Of a stretch of DNA of 64,000 nt, positions 32,960 through 40,516 are shown one piece after another (within the stretch, counting starts at the first letter, position 1; the number at the start of each line of letters is the position of its first letter). The translations under genes were made by a program, and so were the position numbers. This stretch comes from Candidatus Iainarchaeum sp. (lineage in GTDB: Archaea > B1Sed10-29 > WALL01): positions 1 through 64,000 of the forward strand of contig JAGMCR010000013.1 of NCBI GenBank assembly GCA_023129115.1, given 5' to 3'. Under the pieces are notes generated by a model. The model was given only the letters and a program-made list of their open reading frames with translations, searched no databases and was not told where the DNA came from.

Positions 32960-34621
32960 ATGGACTTCGCCGCCGTGGCAGAAACCCTTTCCACTCTCGA
33001 AGAGACGCCGTCCCGCCTCGAAATGACCGAGATAGTGGCGTCCCTCCTCAAAAGCAGTGGCAGGGACCTCCGCACAGTAGTCCTCTTCATCCGGGGCCGC
33101 GTCTTCCCGCCGTGGGACCCCCGCGAAATTGGCGTCGCCCAAAAGTCCATGATAAAGTGCGTCTCCACAGCCACCGGCACCCCAGCAAAAAAAGTCGAGG
33201 AAACAATCGCGGCGCTCGGCGACACCGGCCTCGCCGCCGAAGCACTCTTCACGAAAAAGCCGCAGACCACGCTCACCAAGAAAAAAATGTCCCTCGCCGA
33301 AATACATTCCTCGCTCGAAAAAATGGCTTCGTGGGAGGGCAAGGGCACCCAGGAAAAAAAGGGCAGGCACGTCATCGAGCTCCTCAACTCCGTTTCCCCG
33401 AACGAAGTAAAGTACCTTGTCCGCCTCGTGCTCGGCGAAATGCGCGTCGGCGTCGGCGAAGGAATCATGCGCGACGCCATTGCCAAGGCGTTCGGCGTCC
33501 CTGCCGCAGAAGCAGAGCGCGCGTTTTCACTAATCAACGACTACTCCGAGGTCGCCGAAATCGCGCGCACCAAGGGCGAGGCCGGGCTAAAGAAAATCGG
33601 CATTTTATTGTTCCGCCCGCTGCGGCCAATGCTCGCACAAACAGTGCACTCTGTCCAGGAGGCATTGGACAACGGTTGCAGGGCTTGGGAATATAAATAC
33701 GATGGAATGAGAATACAGGCCCACATCAAAAACGGCGAGGTCCGCGTCTTCACGCGCCGCCTCGACGACGTCACCCACCAGTTCCCGGACGTCGCCGAAG
33801 CCATCAAAAACACCGTAACCGCCAAGGAGGCAATCATCGAGGGCGAGACAGTCGCCGTCGACGAGTCCGAGCGCCCGCGCCCGTTCCAGTTCCTGTCGCG
33901 CCGCATCAAGCGCAAGTACAAAATCGACGAAATGGTGCGCGACATTCCCGTCATTACCTACTTGTTCGACTGCATGTACCTCGACGGCAAGAACCTCACC
34001 ACCCAAAAAATGAAGGGGCGCCGCGCGGCGCTCAACAAAATTGTCACAGAAGGCAACCACGTGAAGTTCTCGAGGACGCTCATCACAAACTCTGCCGACA
34101 AGGCCGAGTCCTTCTACAAAGAATCACTAAAACTCGGCCACGAGGGGGTGATGGCCAAGAACCTGGGCGCCGCGTACAAGCCGGGCTCGCGGGTCGGGTA
34201 CATGTACAAATTAAAGCCCGTCACCGAGACCCTTGACTTGGTCATCGTGGCTGCGGAGTGGGGCGAGGGGCGGAGAGCCAACTGGCTCGGCTCTTACCTC
34301 CTGGCCTGCCGCGACCCGGACACGAACGAGTTCCTCTCGATTGGCCGAATGGCGACTGGAGCCAAGGACGAGCAGCTCCAGTACCTCACTGACACGCTAA
34401 AGCCCACAATCGAGTTCCAGAAGGGCAAGTTCGTCAAGCTGAGGCCCACTCTCGTCGTCGAGGCCGGCTACCAGGAAATCCAGAAGTCGCCCACGTACGA
34501 GAGCGGCTACGCGCTGCGCTTCCCCCGCTTAATCACAATCCGCGAGGACCGCGCCCCCGAGGAATGCGACTCGCTGGACCGGGTTGCGTCTTTGCACGAG
34601 CGGTTCACTGCGAAGAAATAG
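32960..34621 (+). CDS. lig: ATP-dependent DNA ligase (archaeal)
   Basis: 553 residues from ATG 32960, because a TATA-like box (CTTAAAAG, about 32930-32937) lies 25-28 nt upstream and the family begins MDFxxVAExxxxLE. An upstream ATG at 32927 precedes this box. It seals nicks during replication and repair. The N-terminal DNA-binding domain is followed by the adenylation motif EYKYDGMRIQ with nucleophile K246, then KLGHEGVMAKNL and YKLKP. The last 34 codons plus stop (34517-34621) recur at 35389-35493. Confidence 0.96.
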   Translation: MDFAAVAETLSTLEETPSRLEMTEIVASLLKSSGRDLRTVVLFIRGRVFPPWDPREIGVAQKSMIKCVSTATGTPAKKVEETIAALGDTGLAAEALFTKKPQTTLTKKKMSLAEIHSSLEKMASWEGKGTQEKKGRHVIELLNSVSPNEVKYLVRLVLGEMRVGVGEGIMRDAIAKAFGVPAAEAERAFSLINDYSEVAEIARTKGEAGLKKIGILLFRPLRPMLAQTVHSVQEALDNGCRAWEYKYDGMRIQAHIKNGEVRVFTRRLDDVTHQFPDVAEAIKNTVTAKEAIIEGETVAVDESERPRPFQFLSRRIKRKYKIDEMVRDIPVITYLFDCMYLDGKNLTTQKMKGRRAALNKIVTEGNHVKFSRTLITNSADKAESFYKESLKLGHEGVMAKNLGAAYKPGSRVGYMYKLKPVTETLDLVIVAAEWGEGRRANWLGSYLLACRDPDTNEFLSIGRMATGAKDEQLQYLTDTLKPTIEFQKGKFVKLRPTLVVEAGYQEIQKSPTYESGYALRFPRLITIREDRAPEECDSLDRVASLHERFTAKK

Positions 34622-34954
34622 CTATGCCGTAATGGGGATGGGTATCGAGTCCTGGAGCGGTTCTTTGTAAATGGACAACAGCTTGAAGCCCACGACCAGG
34701 TTGTCCCCTTTTATGTTGTACTTTAGCTCTGCCGCTTTTATTCCTTCCAATGCTTTTTCTGTTTGTGCGGTTGTCAAGTCTACCCCAATCACTTCAGAAG
34801 CGTCAAATATTTCCAGCCCACTCACTCTGTCTTTGTCGTCCATATCCACGACGAATATATCATCGGCCGAAACCAAGGAGTACTGTGATTTTCTCCCCTT
34901 CACGTTTAGCAGTAGTATGTCTTCGTCCTTGTTGTATACCCATTCCGCTTTCAT
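34622..34954 (-). CDS. DUF2283-like protein (antitoxin-like)
   Basis: 110 residues from ATG 34954, which overlaps the stop of the upstream gene (ATGA). The start WVYNKDEDILLLNVKG and GLEIFDASEVIG are typical of DUF2283 proteins, which commonly accompany DUF4258-type toxins. The stop codon abuts the ligase stop on the other strand. The pair lies between the two copies of the ligase 3' end. Confidence 0.72.
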   Translation of the reverse strand: MKAEWVYNKDEDILLLNVKGRKSQYSLVSADDIFVVDMDDKDRVSGLEIFDASEVIGVDLTTAQTEKALEGIKAAELKYNIKGDNLVVGFKLLSIYKEPLQDSIPIPITA

Positions 34955-35310
34955 TTCTTCTTCGCCTCCGGTATCCGCCTTTTGTTGAACCGTGACTTCC
35001 GCTTCTTCTTCCGCAACCAATTATACGAGATGACTATTAAATGGTTATCCCTGAATCTCACAACCACTCTTAAATCGTAAGTCCTGCTGCCATGGAACAC
35101 AAGTAGCGTTCGTCCTTTTCTGGCTTTCTCCGCTTTTTTTAGCCCAGTGAGCCGGTTCTCAAAAAAGTCCAAAACTTTTTCCTTGGGTGGCCGCCCCTGC
35201 CTTTCCTCGATTTCGGTGACGTGTGGGGTGAACACTATAACGGATTGGCGTATCCTCTCCCGTGTTTCCTTGATGTCAAGGGGCTCTTTTTTCAGGGCAT
35301 CAATTCTCAT
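34951..35310 (-). CDS. DUF4258-like small protein (toxin-like)
   Basis: 119 residues. The beta-rich core GRTLLVFHGSRTYDLRVVVRFRDNHLIVISY precedes a strongly basic tail (KKKRKSRFNKRR), as in RelE-fold RNA-cleaving toxins. The family call is tentative and rests partly on the DUF2283-like partner. A TATA-like box on the minus strand (about 35331-35340) is at leaderless distance from ATG 35310 and lies inside a 39-bp repeat shared with 38346-38385. Confidence 0.6.
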   Translation of the reverse strand: MRIDALKKEPLDIKETRERIRQSVIVFTPHVTEIEERQGRPPKEKVLDFFENRLTGLKKAEKARKGRTLLVFHGSRTYDLRVVVRFRDNHLIVISYNWLRKKKRKSRFNKRRIPEAKKK

Positions 35311-35334
35311 CCCACTCTTTAGTATGTCCGCTCA

Positions 35335-35373
35335 GTATAAAAACCGCTTCTGCTACGGCCTGCCGAGAAAAAA
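35335..35373. repeat. 39-bp terminal-like repeat, copy 1
   Basis: Starts GTATAAAAACCGC and ends CTACGGCCTGCCGAG plus a run of A. A similar unit (31 of 39 positions) lies at 38346-38385. The two bracket the second accessory block after ligase, so they may be element ends. The CTACGGC-TGCCGAG part can fold. Confidence 0.6.
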
Positions 35374-35388
35374 GAGTTGGGTGGGCCA

Positions 35389-35493
35389 CGCTTCCCCCGC
35401 TTAATCACAATCCGCGAGGACCGCGCGCCCGAGGAGTGCGACTCGCTGGACCGGGTTGCCGCTCTGCACGAGCGGTTCACCGCGAAGAAGTAG
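35389..35493 (+). pseudogene. Duplicated 3' end of DNA ligase
   Basis: Thirty-four codons plus stop aligning without gaps to the end of lig (34517-34621). Differences are almost all synonymous (GCC/GCG, GAA/GAG, GCG/GCC, TTG/CTG, ACT/ACC, AAA/AAG); one changes Ser to Ala. No upstream coding part is present. The next gene's stop (35477, minus strand) lies inside it. Confidence 0.93.
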
Positions 35494-36313
35494 GTGTTCT
35501 TGTCACTTCTTTCATCATGAAGGCGTCTATCGGGGCGTCGTGCGCGTAGTAGTCCCGCATTTCCCTCAGCTCTTTGTCCCTGATGTGGGGGTGCTTTGCC
35601 AGGTAATTGAAGAAGGTCAGGTACTCGTTTTCCGGGGTCACGTGCTTTATCCTGTTCCTGAACATTATGGTTAGGGCGTCCTGGAGAGCGTGTGCCGTTG
35701 GGTTTTTGGTCGCGAACTTAATCGCTGATTCTTTGTCCAGTATCCGTGTTTTCGTTTCTTTGGAGGCGGTTTTGACTTCTACTTTCAGTGATTTTTCTTC
35801 CATTTTCTGGTAATCCGAGTTAGGCACTACGTTGATGTAGAAGTCAAGCTTCCTGGCCTTCAATAGGCGAAAAGTAACCCGCTTGGCTTTCAGCTTTTTC
35901 TCAATCTTTTTGATGTTGTCTTCGACAGTCACGAGCTCCACGTTTTTGCCCATGCGGTACTCTGCATAGACAATGGTTGTTATAGGCCTGTTGACCAGGG
36001 CCAGGCCTTTTATTTCGTCCAATAGCTCAATCATGGCATTTGCTATTTCCGGCAGCTCCGCGCGTTCCAATGGCTTCCTGCCCGCTTTCTCTTTTTTGCG
36101 GATAACTGCTATTTGCCTATCCGTTAGTGCTTTCCTGGCTTCTTTGGTTATCTCGGTGTTTGGTGTCACAACAACGGTTTTCAATCTCTTAAACCGCTCA
36201 AGTTTTTTGGTTGCCCCGATGCCCACGTAATTGTTAAATTTGACACTAGTGATATTGTTAGGGAGTCCTACCAGGTCGTCACTGTTTCGTATGTAGTCCA
36301 TGCCAAGCCTCAT
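35477..36313 (-). CDS. Hypothetical protein in ligase-linked accessory block
   Basis: 278 residues from ATG 36313; no family recognised. It is a mixed alpha/beta, charged, soluble protein. A strand-rich first part (TSVKFNNYVGIGATKK, LKTVVVTPNTEI) is followed by a helical, lysine-rich middle and a C-terminal part (AHALQDALTIMFRNRIKHV, then LAKHPHIRDKELREMRDYYAHDAP). Its codons for VVPNS contain TAGTGCCTAAC (35819-35829), the word also found before the AbiEii-like genes. The stop lies inside the duplicated ligase end, so it entered with, or was fused onto, that junction. It may be a third component of the adjacent AbiE-like cassette. Confidence 0.6.
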   Translation of the reverse strand: MRLGMDYIRNSDDLVGLPNNITSVKFNNYVGIGATKKLERFKRLKTVVVTPNTEITKEARKALTDRQIAVIRKKEKAGRKPLERAELPEIANAMIELLDEIKGLALVNRPITTIVYAEYRMGKNVELVTVEDNIKKIEKKLKAKRVTFRLLKARKLDFYINVVPNSDYQKMEEKSLKVEVKTASKETKTRILDKESAIKFATKNPTAHALQDALTIMFRNRIKHVTPENEYLTFFNYLAKHPHIRDKELREMRDYYAHDAPIDAFMMKEVTRTPTSSR

Positions 36314-36360
36314 CAATCATGATGTATCACTATGCTCACTAGTATCACGATAGTCACTAT

Positions 36361-36376
36361 TATGCAAATTTGCATA
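36361..36376. promoter_or_regulatory. 16-bp palindrome in divergent promoter region
   Basis: TATGCAAATTTGCATA is a perfect palindrome between the hypothetical gene (start 36313, minus) and the AbiEii-like gene (start 36455, plus). It is a probable binding site for a dimeric regulator. Confidence 0.5.
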
Positions 36377-36411
36377 TTTATGTATTTTTATAGAAATCCA
36401 ATTTTATTTGG

Positions 36412-36430
36412 GTTAGGCACTATATTTTTA
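36412..36430 (+). promoter_or_regulatory. GTTAGGCACTA word and TATA box
   Basis: GTTAGGCACTA (36412-36422) runs into the TATA-like TATATTTTTATA. The box is centred about 28 nt before ATG 36455. The arrangement matches that at 314-335 before the paralogous gene. Confidence 0.6.
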
Positions 36431-36454
36431 TAGTTGGGTGCCAGGAGTACACCC

Positions 36455-37390
36455 ATGGCCTACACACGCAAAAAGACGATCAAGGGCCACGAATACGCTT
36501 ACATGGTCAAGAGCGTGAGGACCCCCAAAGGGCCGAGGCAGAAGGTAGTGGAGTACTTGGGCGCTGCCCAGAGCGGCGTGCTCGGGGCGGGTCGCCTGGG
36601 CGGGGTGAGGTTTGGCACTGGTTTTTCTGTGCCGGCTGATGAGGTCAGGGCGTTGGCCAGGGAGCAGGGTGCGTCCCTTGGGATGGCTGAAAAGGACTTC
36701 ATGCTATCTGTTTTCTTGAAGTACTTGTACCTCGTTCCTGGCTCTGAAGTGCTGGTCTTCAAGGGCGGCACTGCCCTGTCAAAGGTTTACGTCAAGGGCT
36801 ACCGATTGAGCGAGGACTTGGACTTCACTGCCATGATAAAGGACAAGAAAGCCGTCAGGGAACTCCTCCGCAGGGCCGCACGCGAGCTGGGGTTTGTCAT
36901 CAAGCGCGAGAACATGACCTCGCGGAGTTACACGATACGCTTGGGTTTTGTGGGCATGCTGATGACGCCGAACAGCATCCACATTGACGTTGACTTCACG
37001 CGCACGCCAGTGCTGAAGCCCAAGCACGTAAAAAAGAAGCTGCCGTACAAGGGGCTTGGGTATGCCACGATGGTTGTGTACGACCTGCGCGAGTTGTTTG
37101 CCGAAAAGGTTATGGCCTTATCGCATCGTAAGAAGCCAAGGGACTTCTACGATATTTGGTACCTGTTCAAACACAAGCGCTTCAACCGCTCCGAGATAGC
37201 CAAAATCGTCAAGGCGAAGGGCCGAGAGTTTCCGCCCGGGCTTGATGTGCCAGGCATTTTCTCGGGGACTGACGCGGCCAGGCGGCAGTGGAAGAACAGG
37301 CTCGTGGAACTCATGCACGATGTGCCGGACTTTGACGTGGTCTTGGCAGAGCTGCGGCCCAAGCTAGAAGCCCTCGAGAAAGCCAAATAA
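36455..37390 (+). CDS. AbiEii-like nucleotidyltransferase (toxin-like), second copy
   Basis: 311 residues from ATG 36455; this start matches the N-terminal module of its paralogue and fits the TATA spacing, whereas the in-frame TTG at 36434 does not. KGGTAL (105-110 region) and SEDLDF about 16 residues later carry the catalytic Ser and Asp residues. LRELFAEKVMAL and PRDFYDIWYL follow. Residues 1-36 (RKKTIKGHEYAYMVKSVR) are the module shared with both Fic proteins. It converges on an AbiEi-like gene with a 27-bp overlap. Toxicity is inferred. Confidence 0.86.
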   Translation: MAYTRKKTIKGHEYAYMVKSVRTPKGPRQKVVEYLGAAQSGVLGAGRLGGVRFGTGFSVPADEVRALAREQGASLGMAEKDFMLSVFLKYLYLVPGSEVLVFKGGTALSKVYVKGYRLSEDLDFTAMIKDKKAVRELLRRAARELGFVIKRENMTSRSYTIRLGFVGMLMTPNSIHIDVDFTRTPVLKPKHVKKKLPYKGLGYATMVVYDLRELFAEKVMALSHRKKPRDFYDIWYLFKHKRFNRSEIAKIVKAKGREFPPGLDVPGIFSGTDAARRQWKNRLVELMHDVPDFDVVLAELRPKLEALEKAK

Positions 37391-38185
37391 CTGCTTGTCC
37401 TCGATGTTCTTGATTACCTTCCACTTCTTGTCTATGCCCCCCCTTCTTTCGGCAAAGGTGGAGAGGGGGACAGCTGTTGTGTCACGCTTTATGGCTTCGT
37501 GGAGGGGCTTCGTGGGCCTGACCCCCAGCTTGTCCATTACGTAGCCCAGGCGCTTTACCAGTGTCTTGTTGCGCATTTTGAGCGCGTATTCACAGAGCTT
37601 CTTGGCGTTGATTTCGCGCCTGGCGAAGTAGAGGGCCTTGGCGCACTCGGCGACGCCCAGGGAGTACTGTGGCTTGTCAAAGCAGTCCACAACAGTTTTT
37701 TCTTTCGACGCCATGTTGATGGCCGGGCCGCCCTTGAGCTCTACCTCTTCCCAACCAAAAAACTTGTGCTTGGACAGCGTGACGAACTTGTAGTCCACTC
37801 CATGGAACCGTGTTATGTCCTTTTTTTGTTTAGTGGTTGCTACGTAAACCGAAATAGGTATTTGCTCGGTGAATCCCCAGAAGTTCATGGCGCTCACATA
37901 GGACACGTAGTAAGGTGAGACCAAGTTAGGCACTATGAGCCACTGGTGCTCCCACCAACCTTCTTCACCCGCCTTTGTGGGTATGAGCACGTACTTGTCC
38001 CGTTCTAGCCTATCGAACCACCCCCCCTTTGTGAGGCGGTGCATCAAGTCCCTTGCCACGCGCTTCTTGCCACCCACTATTTTTCGCACGTCAGCCATGC
38101 TAACGACTGCCTTGCCCTCACGCTCTAGGCGCGACACTAGCCTAAAGCCCTTTTTGCCCAATGTCTTGCCTTTATTTTTTCTCAT
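37364..38185 (-). CDS. AbiEi-like antitoxin/transcription regulator, second copy
   Basis: 273 residues. Winged-helix segment LMHRLTKGGWFDRLERDKYVL, then GFTEQIPISV, KHKFFGWEE and ASKEKTVVDCFDKP. It is clearly homologous to the gene at 1233-2039. A TATA-like GTTATATAG (about 38209-38217) lies at leaderless distance, and an ATAATCGC/GCGATTAT inverted repeat lies between box and start, which suggests autorepression. The VPNL codons again contain the 11-bp word (37925-37935). Confidence 0.83.
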   Translation of the reverse strand: MRKNKGKTLGKKGFRLVSRLEREGKAVVSMADVRKIVGGKKRVARDLMHRLTKGGWFDRLERDKYVLIPTKAGEEGWWEHQWLIVPNLVSPYYVSYVSAMNFWGFTEQIPISVYVATTKQKKDITRFHGVDYKFVTLSKHKFFGWEEVELKGGPAINMASKEKTVVDCFDKPQYSLGVAECAKALYFARREINAKKLCEYALKMRNKTLVKRLGYVMDKLGVRPTKPLHEAIKRDTTAVPLSTFAERRGGIDKKWKVIKNIEDKQLFGFLEGF

Positions 38186-38186
38186 T

Positions 38187-38217
38187 ATAATCGCCTATTA
38201 CGCGATTATCTATATAA
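38187..38217 (-). promoter_or_regulatory. Operator and TATA box of second AbiEi-like gene
   Basis: ATAATCGC (38187-38194) and GCGATTAT (38202-38209) form a perfect 8-bp inverted repeat with a 7-nt loop. It is directly followed by the TATA-like box, read on the minus strand. It is not present at the first AbiEi-like gene, so the operators have diverged. Confidence 0.6.
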
Positions 38218-38313
38218 CAAAACAAGTATAAATACCTTGCTGTGGCACAGCCTAAAAGTAGCCCACACCCAAAAAAAGTGTTGACGCAGGGTTGGTGGGG
38301 GGCTATCCCATCA

Positions 38314-38385
38314 GTTAGGCACTACATTTTATTGGAATGCCCTCGGTATAAAAAGCGTCCACTCTACGGCTTGCCGAGAAAAAAA
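38314..38385. repeat. GTTAGGCACTA word and 39-bp terminal-like repeat, copy 2
   Basis: GTTAGGCACTA is at 38314-38324. Then a 40-bp unit (38346-38385) starts GTATAAAAAGCG and ends CTACGGCTTGCCGAG plus A-run, matching 35335-35373. This is the far end of the accessory block; the core-like gene at 38399 follows. Confidence 0.55.
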
Positions 38386-38398
38386 TAATTAGCCTGGG

Positions 38399-39286
38399 CT
38401 ACACTGCTTTGGTAGCCCAGTTGATTATGTTCCTGAACAGGTCTTCCTGGTTCAGTTCAATCGGGTTGTACGCGAGGTAGACAATGCGGCCGCCCGTGGC
38501 CCCGGCGTCGTACGCGATGAATCCCGCGGTGCTCTGGCCCTTGCCGCTCCCGTCCGTCCACTCAATCCAAGCGACTTTGTTGCTTGCGTACGGCTCGTTC
38601 ACCAGCGTCACGCCACTGAAGGACGCGTAGTTTGCAATATTGATTTTGAAGGGTGCAGTTATGCCGGCGCGTGTGAGAATTTGGTGCTTGTACTGCGTCG
38701 GCACGAACTGGACATCGCTCATGTCGCTCGGCAGCACAGTCACTGCGCCGATGGTGTTGCAGTTAGTGAAGGACGGGCACGCGGGCTCGAACTTGACTAT
38801 CTTGGCCATGTCGTCCACGGCCCACCCAAACGTGTACTCGCTTATGGAGCCGTCCGTGTTCATCTGGTTCAGGCCAGCGCCACGCACAATGATTAGCGCG
38901 CCGCCCGAGTTGACGTAGTCCGTGATTTCGTTTCTTGCCTCGGTCGTCAGTGCCGTGCTGTCGCCGTAGAGAATCACGAGGTCGTAGTCATTGCTTGTTA
39001 TCGCGCCCGCACGGATGTGCTGCTGCACGTTGTTGTCAATCACCGGCGTTATCTTGGTCACGCGGCTGCTTATGTCGGTGCCAAAAGTCTTGGCGGCGTC
39101 GTAGTCACTGGGGTTTGTGATGATGAGGGTCTGGACGCTCTCGCCCGCACAGAGGAAGCTCAGGAAGGAGGGGCATATCCCCATGAACTGGGTGGCGACC
39201 ACCACCAGCACCAAGGCGACCAACACTATTGGTATGGCCATCTCGGCGAACTGCTTTTGTCCTCCTCCGCGCGGATAGAACGCCAT
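38399..39286 (-). CDS. Membrane-anchored GATase-like-fold protein
   Basis: 295 residues. A short cytoplasmic N-terminus and one membrane helix (MAIPIVLVALVLVVVATQF) precede an extracytoplasmic domain. The pattern TLIITNPSDYDAAKTF, YDLVILYGD, ITDYVNSGGALIIVRGAG and RIVYLAYNPIELNQEDLFRNIINW resembles the class I glutamine-amidotransferase-like fold seen in DUF4350-type proteins. No catalytic Cys-His pair is obvious, so it may be a binding domain. A GAGGTG ribosome-binding site precedes ATG 39286. It is coupled to a paralogue at 39299. Confidence 0.72.
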   Translation of the reverse strand: MAFYPRGGGQKQFAEMAIPIVLVALVLVVVATQFMGICPSFLSFLCAGESVQTLIITNPSDYDAAKTFGTDISSRVTKITPVIDNNVQQHIRAGAITSNDYDLVILYGDSTALTTEARNEITDYVNSGGALIIVRGAGLNQMNTDGSISEYTFGWAVDDMAKIVKFEPACPSFTNCNTIGAVTVLPSDMSDVQFVPTQYKHQILTRAGITAPFKINIANYASFSGVTLVNEPYASNKVAWIEWTDGSGKGQSTAGFIAYDAGATGGRIVYLAYNPIELNQEDLFRNIINWATKAV

Positions 39287-39298
39287 TTCTTTTTCACC

Positions 39299-40174
39299 TC
39301 ACGCACTCTGGTACCCGGTGGCCCCGATGATGTAGGCAATCGTGTTGATGACGATGCCTTCCTCGACGTTCATGTCGATGTTCTCGGTCGTCGGGTTAAA
39401 GCTCATCCACACGACGCTTCCGCCTGCCACGTCGCCCATCTCGGCAACGCCGGGGTAGACGTCCCCGGTCTGGCCGGCCTTGACCTCTGCGCCGGACGGG
39501 AATCCGCCGATGTAGAGGATGTGCGAAGCCGTCACCGGGATGTTGGCCACGTTGATGCTGCCGTTGCCCGCGGTGAGGGGTGTGGCTGTGTCAACGTTCT
39601 TGGCGAGGCCGTTGTCGAACATGCCCTGCCTGATGTACATGGTTGGCGCGTAGACCTGCTCGTAGACCCCGGAGCAGTCGCCCAGCGGGCAGCTGACGGG
39701 CATGACGCTCGAGAGCTCTGCCCACCGGCCGTTGGCCTGGGTGCCGCCCGTGCCAATCACGAGCATATTGCCTCCGCCGGCCACCCAGTTCTTGAGGATG
39801 ACCTGCATTGACGGGGTCAGGTCGGTCGCGGTAAGCATAACGACGTCGTAGCCCTGGCTGTCGAGCCAGTCCGCAGAGCTGATTTTGTTGTACTGCGCGT
39901 CCGTCATTACTTCAACGTTCAGCGGGTTACCGAACACTTGCAGTGCCAGGTTCCCAGAGAGGTGCGCCCTCCAGTCGTTGGCCTCGCTGGCAGACTCTCC
40001 GATAATCAGCACGTTGACTGCAGAGCCGCCAAAGAGGTCGCCGAGAATTGGAACCCCGCGGACGAGGCTCGGGTTGAGAGCAATTACCCCTATAATAAGT
40101 AATAGAATAATCAAGACGGGAATAGCCGCCTCGAATTGTCGCTTGAATCCCTGTTCGTAATACTGTTGTGGCAT
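39299..40174 (-). CDS. Membrane-anchored GATase-like-fold protein, paralogue
   Basis: 291 residues. One N-terminal membrane helix (AAIPVLIILLLIIGVIAL) is followed by the same fold as the neighbouring gene: VNVLIIGES, YDVVMLTATD, LKNWVAGGGNMLVIGTGG and GSVVWMSFNPTTENID...VINTIAYI. A strong GGAGGAG Shine-Dalgarno-like tract lies about 7 nt before ATG 40174. It probably assembles at the cell surface with the products at 38399 and 40517. Function unknown. Confidence 0.72.
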   Translation of the reverse strand: MPQQYYEQGFKRQFEAAIPVLIILLLIIGVIALNPSLVRGVPILGDLFGGSAVNVLIIGESASEANDWRAHLSGNLALQVFGNPLNVEVMTDAQYNKISSADWLDSQGYDVVMLTATDLTPSMQVILKNWVAGGGNMLVIGTGGTQANGRWAELSSVMPVSCPLGDCSGVYEQVYAPTMYIRQGMFDNGLAKNVDTATPLTAGNGSINVANIPVTASHILYIGGFPSGAEVKAGQTGDVYPGVAEMGDVAGGSVVWMSFNPTTENIDMNVEEGIVINTIAYIIGATGYQSA

Positions 40175-40294
40175 ATGCCGCTCCTCCTGTTGAACACCAT
40201 TATTCAGCCCCGCCTTTTAAAGCTTTCGCAGCCCCGGCACAGCTGCATAATTAGTTGACATAATCCCTTTTAAGCCTTTGCATAAATTGTCCCT

Positions 40295-40402
40295 AGTGGG
40301 GGACGAACAAAACGCAGTTGGTTACTCGGCCCCTATGGCAAGCAAACTGGACTAGGGGGATGCCAATTGGCACCCCCCTTAGGCCGGCTCGAGTCCCCCA
40401 CT
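40295..40402. repeat. Palindromic repeat, copy B, inside larger inverted repeat
   Basis: AGTGGGGGAC (40295-40304) and GTCCCCCACT (40393-40402) are perfect inverted repeats. They enclose a near-perfect 24-bp palindrome (40355-40378, half GGGGGATGCCAA). Relative to copy A, one C-G pair has become T-A on both sides, which preserves the stem. The right arm abuts a duplicated gene end. The region otherwise holds no gene. Confidence 0.7.
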
Positions 40403-40440
40403 CAGTAGAGCATGAACTCAATCAAGTTCTTCACGAACAC
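40402..40440 (-). pseudogene. Duplicated 3' end of the gene at 40517
   Basis: Twelve codons plus stop (VFVKNLIEFMLY) matching 40517-40555. Five codons differ, all synonymously (CTG/TTG, GAA/GAG, TTT/TTC, CTG/CTC, TAT/TAC). No upstream coding part is present. About 76 bp separate the two copies. Confidence 0.88.
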
Positions 40441-40450
40441 AGCTTAAACT

Positions 40451-40475
40451 CAGCCCAAACCTGAGCTGGCGAGGT
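40451..40475 (-). repeat. 25-bp dispersed repeat
   Basis: An exact inverted copy of 9363-9387, core CAGCTCAGGTTTGGGCTG. Here it lies between the duplicated and native 3' ends of the gene at 40517; at 9363 it lies 15 bp from a tRNA-Ser end copy. Confidence 0.8.
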
Positions 40476-40516
40476 GGACTAAGGCGGCATCAGCAGATGC
40501 CGCGAATAGGCCTGCC

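Noticed and set aside
35335-35373. Peptide-like similarity (YGLPRKK) between the two 39-bp units, suggesting another duplicated gene end
   Set aside because: Only about a dozen codons, no source gene in the window, and the first copy overlaps a promoter. I keep it as a DNA repeat rather than a gene remnant.
40295-40402. Possible degenerate tRNA (GGCTCGAGTCC resembles a T arm, with a long variable-arm-like hairpin)
   Set aside because: The T stem does not pair, there is no convincing anticodon arm, and related palindromes at 7699 and 44907 show that the hairpin belongs to a repeat family.
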